From positions 558,001-622,000 of the forward strand of contig CAVRXU010000005.1 of the NCBI GenBank assembly GCA_963725155.1: a stretch of 64,000 nt of DNA, in the 5' to 3' direction. Below, piece by piece: positions 1 through 8,992 of this stretch; within the stretch, counting starts at the first letter, position 1, and the number at the start of each line of letters is the position of its first letter. The DNA is from DATDAH01 sp963725155. GTDB lineage: Bacteria; Actinomycetota; Acidimicrobiia; Acidimicrobiales; DATDAH01. The position numbers and the translations under genes are program-made. A model generated the notes under the pieces. The model did no database searches. It was not told where the DNA came from and saw only the letters and a program-made list of their open reading frames with translations.

Positions 1-2
1 AT

Positions 3-1298
3 GTGTCCAAGAAGTTCCGGTTGGCCCACAACCGCTCCGAGTACCTGAAGGAGGCCATCAAGCGGGCCGAACGCACCGAGTTCACCGACTTCTGGGCGCT
101 GAAGAACGTGTCCTTCGAGGTCGAGGAGGGCTCGATGTTCGGCATCATCGGGCACAACGGCTCGGGCAAGTCGACCCTGCTGCGCCTGCTGTCGAACATC
201 TACCGCCCGACCACCGGCAAGATCTCGACCAAGGGCCGGATCTCGGCTCTCCTGGAGCTGGGCACGGGCTTCCACCCGCAGCTCTCCGGGCGCGAGAACA
301 TCTACCTGAACGCCTCGATCCTCGGGATCCCCCAGAAGGTCATCGCCCGTCGGATCGACGACATCATCGCCTTCGCCGACATCGGTGAGTTCATCGACTC
401 GCCGGTCAAGATCTACTCCAGTGGCATGAAGGTGCGCCTCGGCTTCTCGGTCGCCGTCCACGTCGAGCCCGAGATCCTGCTGCTCGACGAGGTGGTGGCG
501 GTCGGCGACGAGCGCTTCAAGCGCCGCTGCTTCGAGCACATCTACGAGCTGCGCCGTCAGGGCGTGACCATCGTGCTCGTGACCCACAGCCTCGGCCAGG
601 TCCAGTCACTCTGCGACCAGGCCATCTGGATGGAGCGGGGCGAGGTCCGCGAGCAGGGCCACGCCATCGACATCGCCCGCAGCTACCTGCAACAGGTCAA
701 CATCACCGAGGCCGAGGCCGGCTTCGAGGGAGACCTGGGCGACGCCGATCTGATCCTCGAGGGTCGGGGCGAGCGCCGCGGCACCGGGGAGATCACCATC
801 GAGCACGTGAGCTTCGTGAACGCCCACAGGGCGGTCACGCCGTTCGCCAACTCCGGTCGTCCGCTGGTCGTGCGCATCCACTACAAGGCCCATCAGCCGG
901 TCAAGAACCCCAGCTTCGCCGTGCGCTTCCACACCGATTCGGGGACCATGGTCACCGCCCCGAACAGCCGTCGCGGTCGCCTCAACACCGGCATGGTCGA
1001 CGGTGAGGGCGTGATCTTCTACAAGATCCCCCGCATGCACCTGACTCCGGGGACCTACCACCTCACCGCCGGTGTCTACGACGAGAACAACCTGCACATC
1101 TTCGACCAGCGCGAGCGCGAGTTCGAGCTGCGGGTGCAGCCCGGCAGCGCCAACGACGGCGAGGGCTACCTCGACCTCGGCGGCCAGTGGGCCATGCCCA
1201 CCGGAGGCAAAGAAGAAGAGGTCGTCGAGCAGGGCGCGTCGATGGGGGCTGACCGGGTGGACGGAGTCCTCGACGACCGGGAAGACGGCGCGGCCTGA
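3..1298 (+). CDS. Polysaccharide ABC transporter ATP-binding protein, Wzt-like (5' partial)
   Basis: This is the ATPase of an ABC-2 exporter that moves undecaprenyl-linked polysaccharide across the cytoplasmic membrane. Visible motifs, numbered from the first full codon, are Walker A GHNGSGKST (about residues 50-58), the signature SSGMKVRLGF (about 139-148) and Walker B ILLLDEVVAVGDE (about 158-170). Residues from about 260 to 390 form a beta-rich Wzt-type C-terminal domain, which in this family recognises the end of the glycan. The first residues VSKKFRL match the inside of the family's usual N-terminal strand, so the true start lies upstream of the window. The permease partner is not in view. 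A flippase-like gene follows after 40 bp. Confidence 0.9.
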   Translation: MSKKFRLAHNRSEYLKEAIKRAERTEFTDFWALKNVSFEVEEGSMFGIIGHNGSGKSTLLRLLSNIYRPTTGKISTKGRISALLELGTGFHPQLSGRENIYLNASILGIPQKVIARRIDDIIAFADIGEFIDSPVKIYSSGMKVRLGFSVAVHVEPEILLLDEVVAVGDERFKRRCFEHIYELRRQGVTIVLVTHSLGQVQSLCDQAIWMERGEVREQGHAIDIARSYLQQVNITEAEAGFEGDLGDADLILEGRGERRGTGEITIEHVSFVNAHRAVTPFANSGRPLVVRIHYKAHQPVKNPSFAVRFHTDSGTMVTAPNSRRGRLNTGMVDGEGVIFYKIPRMHLTPGTYHLTAGVYDENNLHIFDQREREFELRVQPGSANDGEGYLDLGGQWAMPTGGKEEEVVEQGASMGADRVDGVLDDREDGAA

Positions 1299-1338
1299 GG
1301 TACGCCGACATCCCAGCCGCCGCCGAGAGCGTGACGAC

Positions 1339-2679
1339 GTGAAGGCCGAGGAGACGCGGTCCCGCTTCGCCGCGCTCGCCGAGCGGAACCCGCTGCCCGA
1401 CGGGACCCTGACCGTCGGCGGCGGCCTCGTCGTCAACGGGATCATGTCCTATGTGTTCCTGGGCATCGCGGCCCGGACACTGGGTGTCGACGCCTTCGGC
1501 CCCCTGTCGGTCATGTGGGCCCTGATCTACCTCGTCGGGCCCGGGTTCTTCCTCCCCCTGGAACAGGAGGTCAGCCGCTCGCTGGCCAACCGCTGGGCCC
1601 GCGGGGTCGGCGTCGGTCCGCTCGTCAAGCAAGCGGGCCTGCTCGGCGCCGCGCTCATCGGGGCGCTGGTCCTGGTCACCCTGGTCGCCGCGCCGCTCCT
1701 CCTCGACCACCTCTTCGATGACCAGGTCCTCATCCTGATCGGCTTCGTCCTCGCCATCCTCGGCTACTCCGCGGTCCATCTCGCCCGCGGGACGTTGGCC
1801 GGGCTCGGTCGCTTCCGCGGCTACGCCCTGTTCTTCGTCTACGAGAACAGCCTGCGGGTGGCTGCGGCCATCGTCCTCGCTCTGCTCGGCGTCGACACGG
1901 CCGGCCCCTATGCCGTCGCCGTCGGGCTGGCTCCGGGCCTCGCCATCGGACTGGCCCTGTTGGGCGAGCACGATCTCGCCTCCGACGGGCCCCCTGCCCC
2001 GTGGGGGGAACTGGGTGCGGCCCTGGGGTCCCTGCTGGCCGCCTCGGTGCTGACCGCCTTCCTGCTCTACGCCGGGGTGCTGGCGGTGGAGCTGCTGGCC
2101 GAGGAGTCCGAGTCGGACAAGGCCGGGGTCTTCCTCGCCGGCCTCGCGGTCTCCCGGGTGCCGGTCTTCCTCTTCCAGGCCGTGCAGGCCGCGCTCCTGC
2201 CGAAGCTCTCCGCCTTGGCCGGCGCCGGCCGCTTCCACGAGTTCCGGGACCGCCTGCGGCGTCTCCTCGCCGCCGTCGGGGTCATCGGCGTGGCCGGGGT
2301 GGCCGGAGCGGCCCTCCTCGGGCCCCTCCTCATCGACATCCTGTTCGGCGACGACTTCGCCCTGACCCGGCTGGATCTCGGGCTGCTGGCTCTCTCCAGC
2401 GCCGCCTTCATGCTCGCCGTGGCCCTGGGCCAGGCGCTCATCGCCCTCGAAGGACAGTCCCGGGTGGCCTTGGGTTGGCTGATCGGCGTGCTGGCCTTCC
2501 TCGGGATCACCGCCATGGGCGACGACCTGTTCCTGCGGGTCGAAGCCGGCCTCGCCGCCGGCTCCGCGGTCGCCGCGGTCGTCATCGGAGGACTGGCTCG
2601 TCATCGCCTCCATGGCAAGCTGCGCACCCACCCGCACACGCTGACCACGATCGACCAGGAGACCGAGATCGAGGCGTGA
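1339..2679 (+). CDS. Polysaccharide flippase-like membrane protein (MATE/PST superfamily)
   Basis: A protein of about 446 aa, almost wholly hydrophobic, with roughly 12 predicted membrane helices. It resembles Wzx/PST-type lipid-linked oligosaccharide flippases, with an N-terminal ARTLGVDAFGPLSVMWAL segment. The GTG at 1339 is chosen because the frame upstream is arginine-rich, non-conserved sequence overlapping the preceding gene, whereas VKAEETRSRFAALAERNP reads as a normal cytoplasmic N-terminus. It lies 40 bp after the Wzt-like ATPase on the same strand and is probably co-transcribed. A flippase beside an ABC exporter ATPase suggests two export routes, or a flippase acting on a different carrier-linked sugar. 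The substrate cannot be told from sequence. Confidence 0.8.
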   Translation: MKAEETRSRFAALAERNPLPDGTLTVGGGLVVNGIMSYVFLGIAARTLGVDAFGPLSVMWALIYLVGPGFFLPLEQEVSRSLANRWARGVGVGPLVKQAGLLGAALIGALVLVTLVAAPLLLDHLFDDQVLILIGFVLAILGYSAVHLARGTLAGLGRFRGYALFFVYENSLRVAAAIVLALLGVDTAGPYAVAVGLAPGLAIGLALLGEHDLASDGPPAPWGELGAALGSLLAASVLTAFLLYAGVLAVELLAEESESDKAGVFLAGLAVSRVPVFLFQAVQAALLPKLSALAGAGRFHEFRDRLRRLLAAVGVIGVAGVAGAALLGPLLIDILFGDDFALTRLDLGLLALSSAAFMLAVALGQALIALEGQSRVALGWLIGVLAFLGITAMGDDLFLRVEAGLAAGSAVAAVVIGGLARHRLHGKLRTHPHTLTTIDQETEIEA

Positions 2680-2732
2680 CGGGATAGGCGACCACTCAAC
2701 GTGGTCAGGACGGTTCCGATGGGTGTTGGCCC

Positions 2733-3668
2733 ATGCCCCCCGCCCCCCGCCTCCTGTTCGCCGGCATCGTCCTGGCCGCGATTGCCCTGTCCGGGGCCGG
2801 CCTGGTGGCGGGCGCCTCCGATCCGGCCCCTGGCTCGGGCCTGCCGGAGCTGCCGTCGGTGAGCGAGCAGGTCGCCGGCCTCTACGACGACGACGGCTGC
2901 CTCCGGACCGGCACCGGCCCCGGTGACGTCGACTGTTCGGTCCGGGCGGACGAGGTGGACGAGGCCCTGAGCCACGGTGGCGCCCGCGAACCCCGTCTCC
3001 TCCAGGGATTCTCGGGGTCCCACTGGCTCGGTCAGGTCGACGGCCGTGGCCCCCGGGTGCTCCCGGACAGCGTGCAGCTGAGTGCCGGAGGGGCCTTCTC
3101 GGCCTCCGGCCTGGCCCGGAACGAGGGGACCGAGGTCCTGTCGACACTGTCGGTGACCGCCCGGCTGGTCGACGGCGCCGGCGCCGAGCTCGACGAGGTG
3201 ACCGTGACCAGCCCCGTGCGTGATGTCCGGCCCGGCGAGCCGGTGCCGTTCACCTTCACCTCCCCCGTGGCCGCATCGACGGTCCACCACGTTGAGTGGT
3301 CGGCAACCGGTGGGGCGACCGGCGACGAAGCGACGCGTGCGCTGTCGTGGACGCCGTTCTGGGAGCGCCCCGTCGACGGTGACCCCGTCGCCCTCTACCT
3401 GTACCGCGACGGTGCCGGACGTCGCCCCCACCTGCTCTTCGGCTCCGTGGCCGCCGTGGGCGGGGCAGGGGTGGACCGGCCGGAGGTCGTCGTCGGCCAG
3501 GTGTCGGCGGACGGGCGACTGGTGTCGCTCGCGTCCGCCTCCGTCAGGGGCCCGGACGGGTCGCCGCTGGCCCATCTCGATGCCGGCGCGGCGGGCGACG
3601 CGCTCGTCGTGGGCTCGGACGACCCACCGGCCGACGGGGAGACGATGGTTTGGGTGCAGGGCTCGTGA
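2733..3668 (+). CDS. Secreted protein of unknown function
   Basis: A 311-aa protein with a clear signal peptide: a hydrophobic stretch at about residues 8-27 followed by a small-residue region ending near AGA. A beta-rich segment follows at about 100-180, including SASGLARNEGTEVLSTLSVTAR-like strands that resemble FxLYD-type extracellular modules. No catalytic motif was recognised. The stop codon overlaps the next gene's GTG start (GTGA), so it is translationally coupled to the SLH protein and probably works with it at the cell surface. Confidence 0.7.
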   Translation: MPPAPRLLFAGIVLAAIALSGAGLVAGASDPAPGSGLPELPSVSEQVAGLYDDDGCLRTGTGPGDVDCSVRADEVDEALSHGGAREPRLLQGFSGSHWLGQVDGRGPRVLPDSVQLSAGGAFSASGLARNEGTEVLSTLSVTARLVDGAGAELDEVTVTSPVRDVRPGEPVPFTFTSPVAASTVHHVEWSATGGATGDEATRALSWTPFWERPVDGDPVALYLYRDGAGRRPHLLFGSVAAVGGAGVDRPEVVVGQVSADGRLVSLASASVRGPDGSPLAHLDAGAAGDALVVGSDDPPADGETMVWVQGS

Positions 3669-5672
3669 TCCGGTTGCGCCTCGTCGCCCTGGCCGTCCTG
3701 TTGGGGGCGCTGGCCCCGCTGGCCCCGCCGTCGCCAGTGACCGCGGTGGCTCCCGCGGCCGCGGGCCGGGCCTTCGGCGACGGTCCGCTCGACGACGTCC
3801 TGCACTGGGCGGCGGAGGAGCGGCGCTGCGGCCTCACCACCAACAAGCTGGCTGCCCTGATGCTGGCTCCGACCTATCCCGAGACCGGGACGCCGACGGG
3901 TCAGGCCCCGGCGCCGATGACGTTGTCCCGCTGGGACAACCAGGCCGGGCTCCACTCGTTCGCCACCGTTGCCGACCAGCCCCGAGCCTTCTGGCACCCC
4001 GGTGTCGGGATGTGGCAGTTCGACTCGGCGGGTCTCGGCGCCCCCTTCACCGCCGCCCAGAGCATCGACACCTTCGTCGTCTCGGCTCAGACCGCAGCCA
4101 CGATGGCCTCTCGCTGGTGCACCAACCCCTCCCTCGCCTACGTCTGGGCACCGTGGTTCGGCTGCGGGACCTCGACCTGCCGCACCATCTTCGGTGCCAT
4201 CTACCGCCGGGCGACGGACCGCCTGGTCGGCGTGACCCGGGACTCCGGCGTGTCGAGCCGAGGGGGCATGACCCGCCACACCTGCACCGGACCGGCCCAG
4301 CCGGAGGCGTTCACCTGCTGGCGGGTCGACCCGGCCTTGGCCCAGGGCTACGCCGGGTTCACCGCGCCCGGCTTCGGGCCCGCCCCCCTCACCGCTCCCT
4401 TCTTCGTCTACGCCGCCAACGGCAAGGAGTATCGCCACTGGCTACGGGCCGACACCGGCTACCGACGGGGCCTCTGGGCCAGTCGTCCGTTGGGCGCCAA
4501 TGCCCGCACCAGCCTCACCTGGCACCGGGGCGACGGCCTGGTCGACCTCGGGGCCGGCACCGCGGGTGGCGCCGGTGGAGGTGGGGGGGCCGGATTCGTC
4601 GACGTGGCCCCGTCGGCGTGGTACCTCGACGCCCTGGTCTGGGGGCGGGACACCGAACTCGTCGCCGGGTTCGACGACGGCACGTTCCGTCCGGCGGCAC
4701 CCGTGACCCGGGCGCAGGCCGTGGCCTGGCTGTGGGCTGACGCGGGCCGGCCGACCCCCGCCGCGACCCGATCGTTCACCGATGTCCGGGGTCGAGGCAT
4801 GGTTCGCCGACGCCCTGTCGTGGGCCGCGGCCGAAGGCATCGTCGCCGGCTTCGGCGACGGGTCCTTCCGTCCGGCCGACCCGGTGAGCCGGGCCCAGCT
4901 GGCCTCGATGCTCTGGCACCGGGCTGACGGTCCGCCGTCGGCCGGGCCCGAGGCGTTCACCGATGTCATGGCCGGCGCCTGGTACGAGCCCGCGGTGAGC
5001 TGGATCGTGGCGATGGGCTACGCCGACGGGCTCCTGGGCGGCACGTTCCGTCCCGCCGACCCGGTCACCCGGGCCCAGAGCGTGAGCTGGCTCCACGCCG
5101 CCCGCCAGTTCGACGACGTCGCCGCTGGGGCCTGGTACGAGGCCGCGGTCGACTGGGGTCGCTACCGCAGGGTCGTGACCGGCTACGAGGACCACACGTT
5201 CCGGGGGGAGGTGGTCAGCGGCCGGGCGATGACCGTCTCGATGCTCTGGGCGTTCGCGGAGGCCCCGGTGGGGGCCCCGGCCCACGGGTTCAGTGACGTC
5301 ACCGCCGGTGACCCGTCGGTCTCCTGGGCGGCGGCGGCCGGCGTGGCCGACGGCTTCCCGGACGGCACGTTCCGACCCACGGAGCCGGTGAACCGGGCCC
5401 AGGCGGTGATGATGCTGTGGAGCATCGCCGGTCGACCCGAAGTGGCCGGGCCTGCCGCGTTCACCGATGTCAGCCCGGGGGCCTGGTACGCACCCGGCGT
5501 GGCCTGGGCGGCGGCCCGCGGGATCGCCGACGGGTACGCCGACGGCACCTTCCGGGCCACCGAGCCGGTCACCAGGGCCCAGCTCGCCGTGCAGCTGAGC
5601 ACGCTGGCCCACACCGCGGAGGCGTGGTCGCCCGCGGTGACGATCCCCGCCACCGTGGTCTTCGCCTCCTAG
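3665..5672 (+). pseudogene. Secreted SLH-domain surface protein, frameshifted by one base
   Basis: Two overlapping reading frames together encode one protein of about 668 aa. It has a signal peptide (residues about 1-33), an unrecognised N-terminal domain of about 250 residues, a Gly-rich linker and six SLH repeats of the type FTDV..AWY..A...DGTFRP..PVTRAQ. SLH repeats anchor proteins to pyruvylated secondary wall polymer. The frame breaks inside repeat 2 at about 4784-4791. Deleting one base from the CCGGGG tract restores FTDVGVEAWFADA with the same spacing as the other repeats. The frame before the break runs on to a stop at 4927. The GTG start at 3665 overlaps the previous stop. A sequencing error in the homopolymer is likely, but a real mutation is possible. 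Confidence 0.82.
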
Positions 5673-5682
5673 CGGAGCGGGG

Positions 5683-6513
5683 TCACCCCAGTTCGACGCA
5701 TTGTCCGGGGCGCTCCTCGGGCAGGCGTCCGCCACATGTGGCGCCGTAGCCCTCGTAGGAGTTGGTCAGGTCCGAGATCGGGGTCTGGGCGTAGAGCTGG
5801 TCACAGGAGGCGAGGTCCCCGGAGAAGCAGTTGTCGGCCAGCGAGTCGAACTGGGGGTCGGTGCCGTACTCGGGGATGAAGTCCGACGGGTCGACGCCTT
5901 CGCCGAGCGCGATGTCGTCGGAGAAGTCCGAGCTGAGGTCGTCGGAGAAGTCCGAGCTGAAGTCGTCGGAGAAGTCGGAGCTGGAGTCCGAGAAGCTGTC
6001 GGAGCTGTCGGAGAAGTCGTCCGAGCTGTCTCCGCTGTCGGCGAAGCAGTCCAGACCGATGGCGGCCCCGAGCTCGTCGGCCTGGGTCTCCAGATCGGCG
6101 TTCTCGTCGGCGAGGTCGTTGATGGCATCGTCGTCGTCGTCCTCGGCCGCCTGCTGCAGCTCGGTGAAGAGGTCGATGCGGTCGCTGAGGACCTCGATCA
6201 GGTCGTCGACCTCGTCGGCCAGGTCCGCCGGCGGGGTGAGGGCGGCCATGTCGTCGAGGCCGTCGCTGGCGATGTCGATCGCCTCGTTGGCCTGCTCGGC
6301 CAGCTCGTCGTTGTTCTCGGGGGTGTCGAGGGCGTCGAGGTCGGCGCTGACGTCGAGGCAGATCTCGTCGAAGTCGGAGACGAACTGCTCTTCGTCAACG
6401 GCATCGGAACCCTCCTCGTCGCCGGAAGAGTCGTCGCCTCCACAGCCCACCGCGACGAAGGCCAGGAGACCGACCAGCAGGAGACCGATACAACGAGGGA
6501 ACTTCGTAGCCAT
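5683..6513 (-). CDS. Acidic lipoprotein with low-complexity Ser/Asp segment
   Basis: A 276-aa lipoprotein. It has a basic N-terminus, a hydrophobic core and a lipobox ending in VAVGC (Cys about 24). The mature part is strongly acidic and helical, followed by an (S)DDFSSDFSD-type repeat at about residues 160-200. The C-terminal domain has SLADNCFSGDLASCDQLY and YEGYGATCGGR, a cysteine pattern that recurs in actinobacterial secreted proteins of unknown role. A GAAAGG ribosome binding site lies 9 nt before the ATG, unlike the leaderless genes nearby. It converges with the SLH gene, with 10 bp between the ends. Confidence 0.8.
   Translation of the reverse strand: MATKFPRCIGLLLVGLLAFVAVGCGGDDSSGDEEGSDAVDEEQFVSDFDEICLDVSADLDALDTPENNDELAEQANEAIDIASDGLDDMAALTPPADLADEVDDLIEVLSDRIDLFTELQQAAEDDDDDAINDLADENADLETQADELGAAIGLDCFADSGDSSDDFSDSSDSFSDSSSDFSDDFSSDFSDDLSSDFSDDIALGEGVDPSDFIPEYGTDPQFDSLADNCFSGDLASCDQLYAQTPISDLTNSYEGYGATCGGRLPEERPGQCVELG
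5914..5985 (-). repeat. Three tandem 24-bp repeats inside the lipoprotein gene
   Basis: Three consecutive 24-bp units beginning GTCGTCGGAGAAGTC on the plus strand, differing at a few positions. They encode the S/D/F-rich octapeptide repeat of the lipoprotein. The length is a multiple of three, so copy-number changes would keep the frame. Confidence 0.8.
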
Positions 6514-6574
6514 CAGAGGGTGCCTTTCTCGCCATCCACGCCTGGAACGGGCCGGACGTTAGTGGGTGGGGGTC

Positions 6575-6593
6575 ACCCGGCCCGAGTCCGGGT
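6575..6593 (-). terminator. Short hairpin after rmlD
   Basis: Arms ACCCGG and CCGGGT enclose a 7-nt loop directly at the rmlD stop codon. There is no T tract. It may end the rml operon, or it may be chance in GC-rich DNA. Confidence 0.3.
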
Positions 6594-7432
6594 CAGGCGC
6601 GCAGGTGGGCCACCAGGCGCGACAGCGGGGCCTCGTAGTGATCGAGCAGGTCGATCCCACTCAGACGAAGGGCCGCGTTGTCGAGCACCGAGTTCGCCGG
6701 CCGGGGTGCGGGTCGCGGGGGATCGAGATCGGTCGTGGCGATGGGCTCGACCCGGTCGGGATCGTCGCCCGCCGCGGCCAGGACCGCTCGGGCGAACTCG
6801 AACCACGACACCGCGCCCTGGTTGGTGACGTGGAACGGGCCCGGCCGCTCCTCGAGAACCAGCCGGGCGACCATGGTGGCCAGGTCGTCGGCGAAGGTCG
6901 GGTGGCCCCGTTGGTCGTCGACGAAGCGCAGCGGCCCGGGCTCGGCGGCCAGGCGCAGGATGGTCGCCACCATGTTCGGCCCGTACCGGCCACAGACCCA
7001 GGACGTGCGCACGATCGTGTCGTCGGCCCCGAGGGACTGCTCCCCGCCGAGCTTCGACCGCCCGTACACCGATCGGGGTGCGGGCCCGTCCCACTCGTCA
7101 TAGGGCTCGGCTTTGGTGCCGTCGAACACGTAGTCCGTGGAGAGGTAGCAGACTCGGGCTCCCACGCGGCGAGCGGCCTCGACGACGTGGCGCGAGCCGA
7201 GGGCGTTGACCCGGAGGGCCCGGTCGGGGTCCGCCTCGCAGGCATCGACCGCCGTCCAGGCCGCGGCGTGGACCACGGCGTCGGGCGCCTCGGCGGAGAC
7301 CACCGTCAGCACCGCCTCACGGTCGCCCACGTCGAGCCGGTCGTGGGTGACCCCGACCACCTCGTGACCAGGGAAGGCGGCCAGCAGCTCGGTGCCGACC
7401 TGCCCGCCCGCGCCCGTGACCAGGACCTTCAC
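6593..7432 (-). CDS. rfbD: dTDP-4-dehydrorhamnose reductase
   Basis: The last step of dTDP-L-rhamnose synthesis: NAD(P)H reduction of dTDP-4-dehydro-L-rhamnose. The protein has 279 aa, the usual length for RmlD. It shows the Rossmann motif TGAGGQVG (residues 6-13), LSTDYVFDG (about 97-105) and the catalytic pair Y123/K127 in YGRSK, with the Ser/Thr of STDYVF completing the triad. It is the fourth gene of the rmlACBD operon and starts 7 bp after rmlB ends. Confidence 0.95.
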   Translation of the reverse strand: MKVLVTGAGGQVGTELLAAFPGHEVVGVTHDRLDVGDREAVLTVVSAEAPDAVVHAAAWTAVDACEADPDRALRVNALGSRHVVEAARRVGARVCYLSTDYVFDGTKAEPYDEWDGPAPRSVYGRSKLGGEQSLGADDTIVRTSWVCGRYGPNMVATILRLAAEPGPLRFVDDQRGHPTFADDLATMVARLVLEERPGPFHVTNQGAVSWFEFARAVLAAAGDDPDRVEPIATTDLDPPRPAPRPANSVLDNAALRLSGIDLLDHYEAPLSRLVAHLRA

Positions 7433-7439
7433 GAGCTGC

Positions 7440-8399
7440 TCACGAGCCGAGGAGGGGTTCCCACCACCAACGGTTGTCCCGGTACCAGCCGACGGTCAGG
7501 TCCAGGGCGTCGTCGAGGTCGTGGCGGGGGGACCAACCGAGCGCCCGGACCTTCGTCGTGTCGATCGAGTAGCGGCGATCGTGGCCCAAGCGGTCCTCGA
7601 CCGGCTCGATCATGGACTCGTCGTGGCCGAGCCGGGCCAACAGGCGCAGGGTCAGGTCCTGGTTGGTGATCTCGTTGCCGGCCCCGATGTTGTAGATCTC
7701 ACCGGTCGCGCCCTCGCGCCGTACCCGGTCCACGGCCTCGCAGTTGTCGTCGACGAAGCACCAGTCGCGGACGTTGAGGCCGTCGCCGTAGAGCGGGACC
7801 TTGCGCCCGTCGAGCAGGTTGGTGACGAAGAGGGGGACGATCTTCTCGGGGTACTGGTTGGGGCCGAAGTTGTTGCTGCTGCGGGTCACCACCACGGGAA
7901 GGCCGTGGGTCTCGTGGTACGCCAGCGCGATCAGGTCAGAGCCCGCTTTGGCCGCCGAGTACGGCGAGCGGGGAGCCAGCCCGTCGGCCTCGGAGAACGA
8001 GCCCTCGTCGATCGAGCCGTACACCTCGTCGGTGGAGATGTGGAGGAAGCGCTCCACACCGACCTGGCGGGCGATGTCGCAGAGCACGTTGGTGCCGCCG
8101 CAGTTGGTGCTGACGAACGCGTCGGGATCGACGATCGAGCGGTCGACGTGGCTCTCGGCCGCGAAGTGCACGACCTGGTCGTGGCCGGGGAGGGCCTCGG
8201 TCACCGCGTCCCGGTCCGTGATGTCACCCTTGACGAAGCGGAACCGGGGGTCGTCCTCGAAGCGACGGAAGTTGTCGGTGTTGCCGGCGTAGGTGAGGGC
8301 GTCGAAGACGGTGACGTGATCGTCGGAGTTGGCCAGGACCCACGCCACGTAGTTCGAGCCGATGAACCCGGCCCCTCCGGTGACGAACAGCGTGCTCAC
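7440..8399 (-). CDS. rfbB: dTDP-glucose 4,6-dehydratase
   Basis: Converts dTDP-glucose to dTDP-4-keto-6-deoxyglucose, using tightly bound NAD+. The 319-aa extended SDR protein has TGGAGFIGS (7-15), HFAAESHVDRS (78-88), the catalytic STDEVYG (122-128, Asp-Glu pair at 124-125) and YSAAK (147-151). It is the third gene of the rml operon, 12 bp after rmlC. The length and all RmlB hallmarks are normal. Confidence 0.97.
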   Translation of the reverse strand: MSTLFVTGGAGFIGSNYVAWVLANSDDHVTVFDALTYAGNTDNFRRFEDDPRFRFVKGDITDRDAVTEALPGHDQVVHFAAESHVDRSIVDPDAFVSTNCGGTNVLCDIARQVGVERFLHISTDEVYGSIDEGSFSEADGLAPRSPYSAAKAGSDLIALAYHETHGLPVVVTRSSNNFGPNQYPEKIVPLFVTNLLDGRKVPLYGDGLNVRDWCFVDDNCEAVDRVRREGATGEIYNIGAGNEITNQDLTLRLLARLGHDESMIEPVEDRLGHDRRYSIDTTKVRALGWSPRHDLDDALDLTVGWYRDNRWWWEPLLGS

Positions 8400-8411
8400 A
8401 GGTCTGCCTCC

Positions 8412-8978
8412 TCAGGTCCGCAGGTCGGTGTGGGGACGGCGACCGGGATCGAGGTCGGCCCGCCCGGGGTTCGTGCGGTCCCGCTCGGAGAGGACCGGGT
8501 CGGTCACTCCCCAGTCGGCGGCGATCGCCGGGTCGTCCCAGGCCACGCCCAGCTCGTCAGCCGGGTTGTAGTAGCCGTCGACCAGGTAGGTCATCGTCAT
8601 GTCGGTGAGGGCGGCGAAGCCGTGGGCCACGCCGGGTGGGATGAACACGCCGCGGTGGGGATGGGTGCCGTCGGCGTCCTCGCCGAGGTCGAGCACGAGG
8701 GTGTTCCCGTCGGTGGGGGACCCTTCCCGCAGGTCGTGGAGGACCACCCGGGCCCGCCCGGTCGGCACGTACCAGTAGTCGGCTTGGTGCAGGTGGTAGT
8801 GCAGGCCGACCACTGAGCCCGCGCGGCGGTCGCTGCGATTGGCCTGGACCATCTCCCGTCCCTGGGGGAACCACTCGCGCCGATAGGTCTCGACGAAGAC
8901 GCCCCGCTCGTCACCGAAGACCTTCGGGGTCACGACGTACACGTCGCGGATCGTGGGGGATTCGGTCACTTCGGCCAT
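8412..8978 (-). CDS. rfbC: dTDP-4-dehydrorhamnose 3,5-epimerase
   Basis: A cupin-fold epimerase acting at C3 and C5 of dTDP-4-keto-6-deoxyglucose. The 188-aa protein starts at MAEVTESP. A GTG three codons further upstream (GTG AGC CCC ATG) is an alternative start. Family motifs visible are DERGVFVETYR, the catalytic-His region VGLHYHLHQADYW (about 57-69) and FIPPGVAHGFA. The upstream continuation of the same frame overlaps rmlA and is not conserved sequence, so the short start is preferred. Confidence 0.93.
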   Translation of the reverse strand: MAEVTESPTIRDVYVVTPKVFGDERGVFVETYRREWFPQGREMVQANRSDRRAGSVVGLHYHLHQADYWYVPTGRARVVLHDLREGSPTDGNTLVLDLGEDADGTHPHRGVFIPPGVAHGFAALTDMTMTYLVDGYYNPADELGVAWDDPAIAADWGVTDPVLSERDRTNPGRADLDPGRRPHTDLRT

Positions 8979-8992
8979 GGGGCTCACAGGTC

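Noticed and set aside
1063..3147. A 694-codon minus-strand open frame across the flippase and secreted-protein genes
   Set aside because: It is a GC-rich shadow: low-complexity R/G/P/E composition, no domain, and it lies fully opposite well-supported plus-strand genes.
4780..4795. Programmed frameshift in the SLH gene
   Set aside because: No slippery heptamer plus downstream structure was recognised, and similar one-base shifts in seven unrelated genes point to sequence error.
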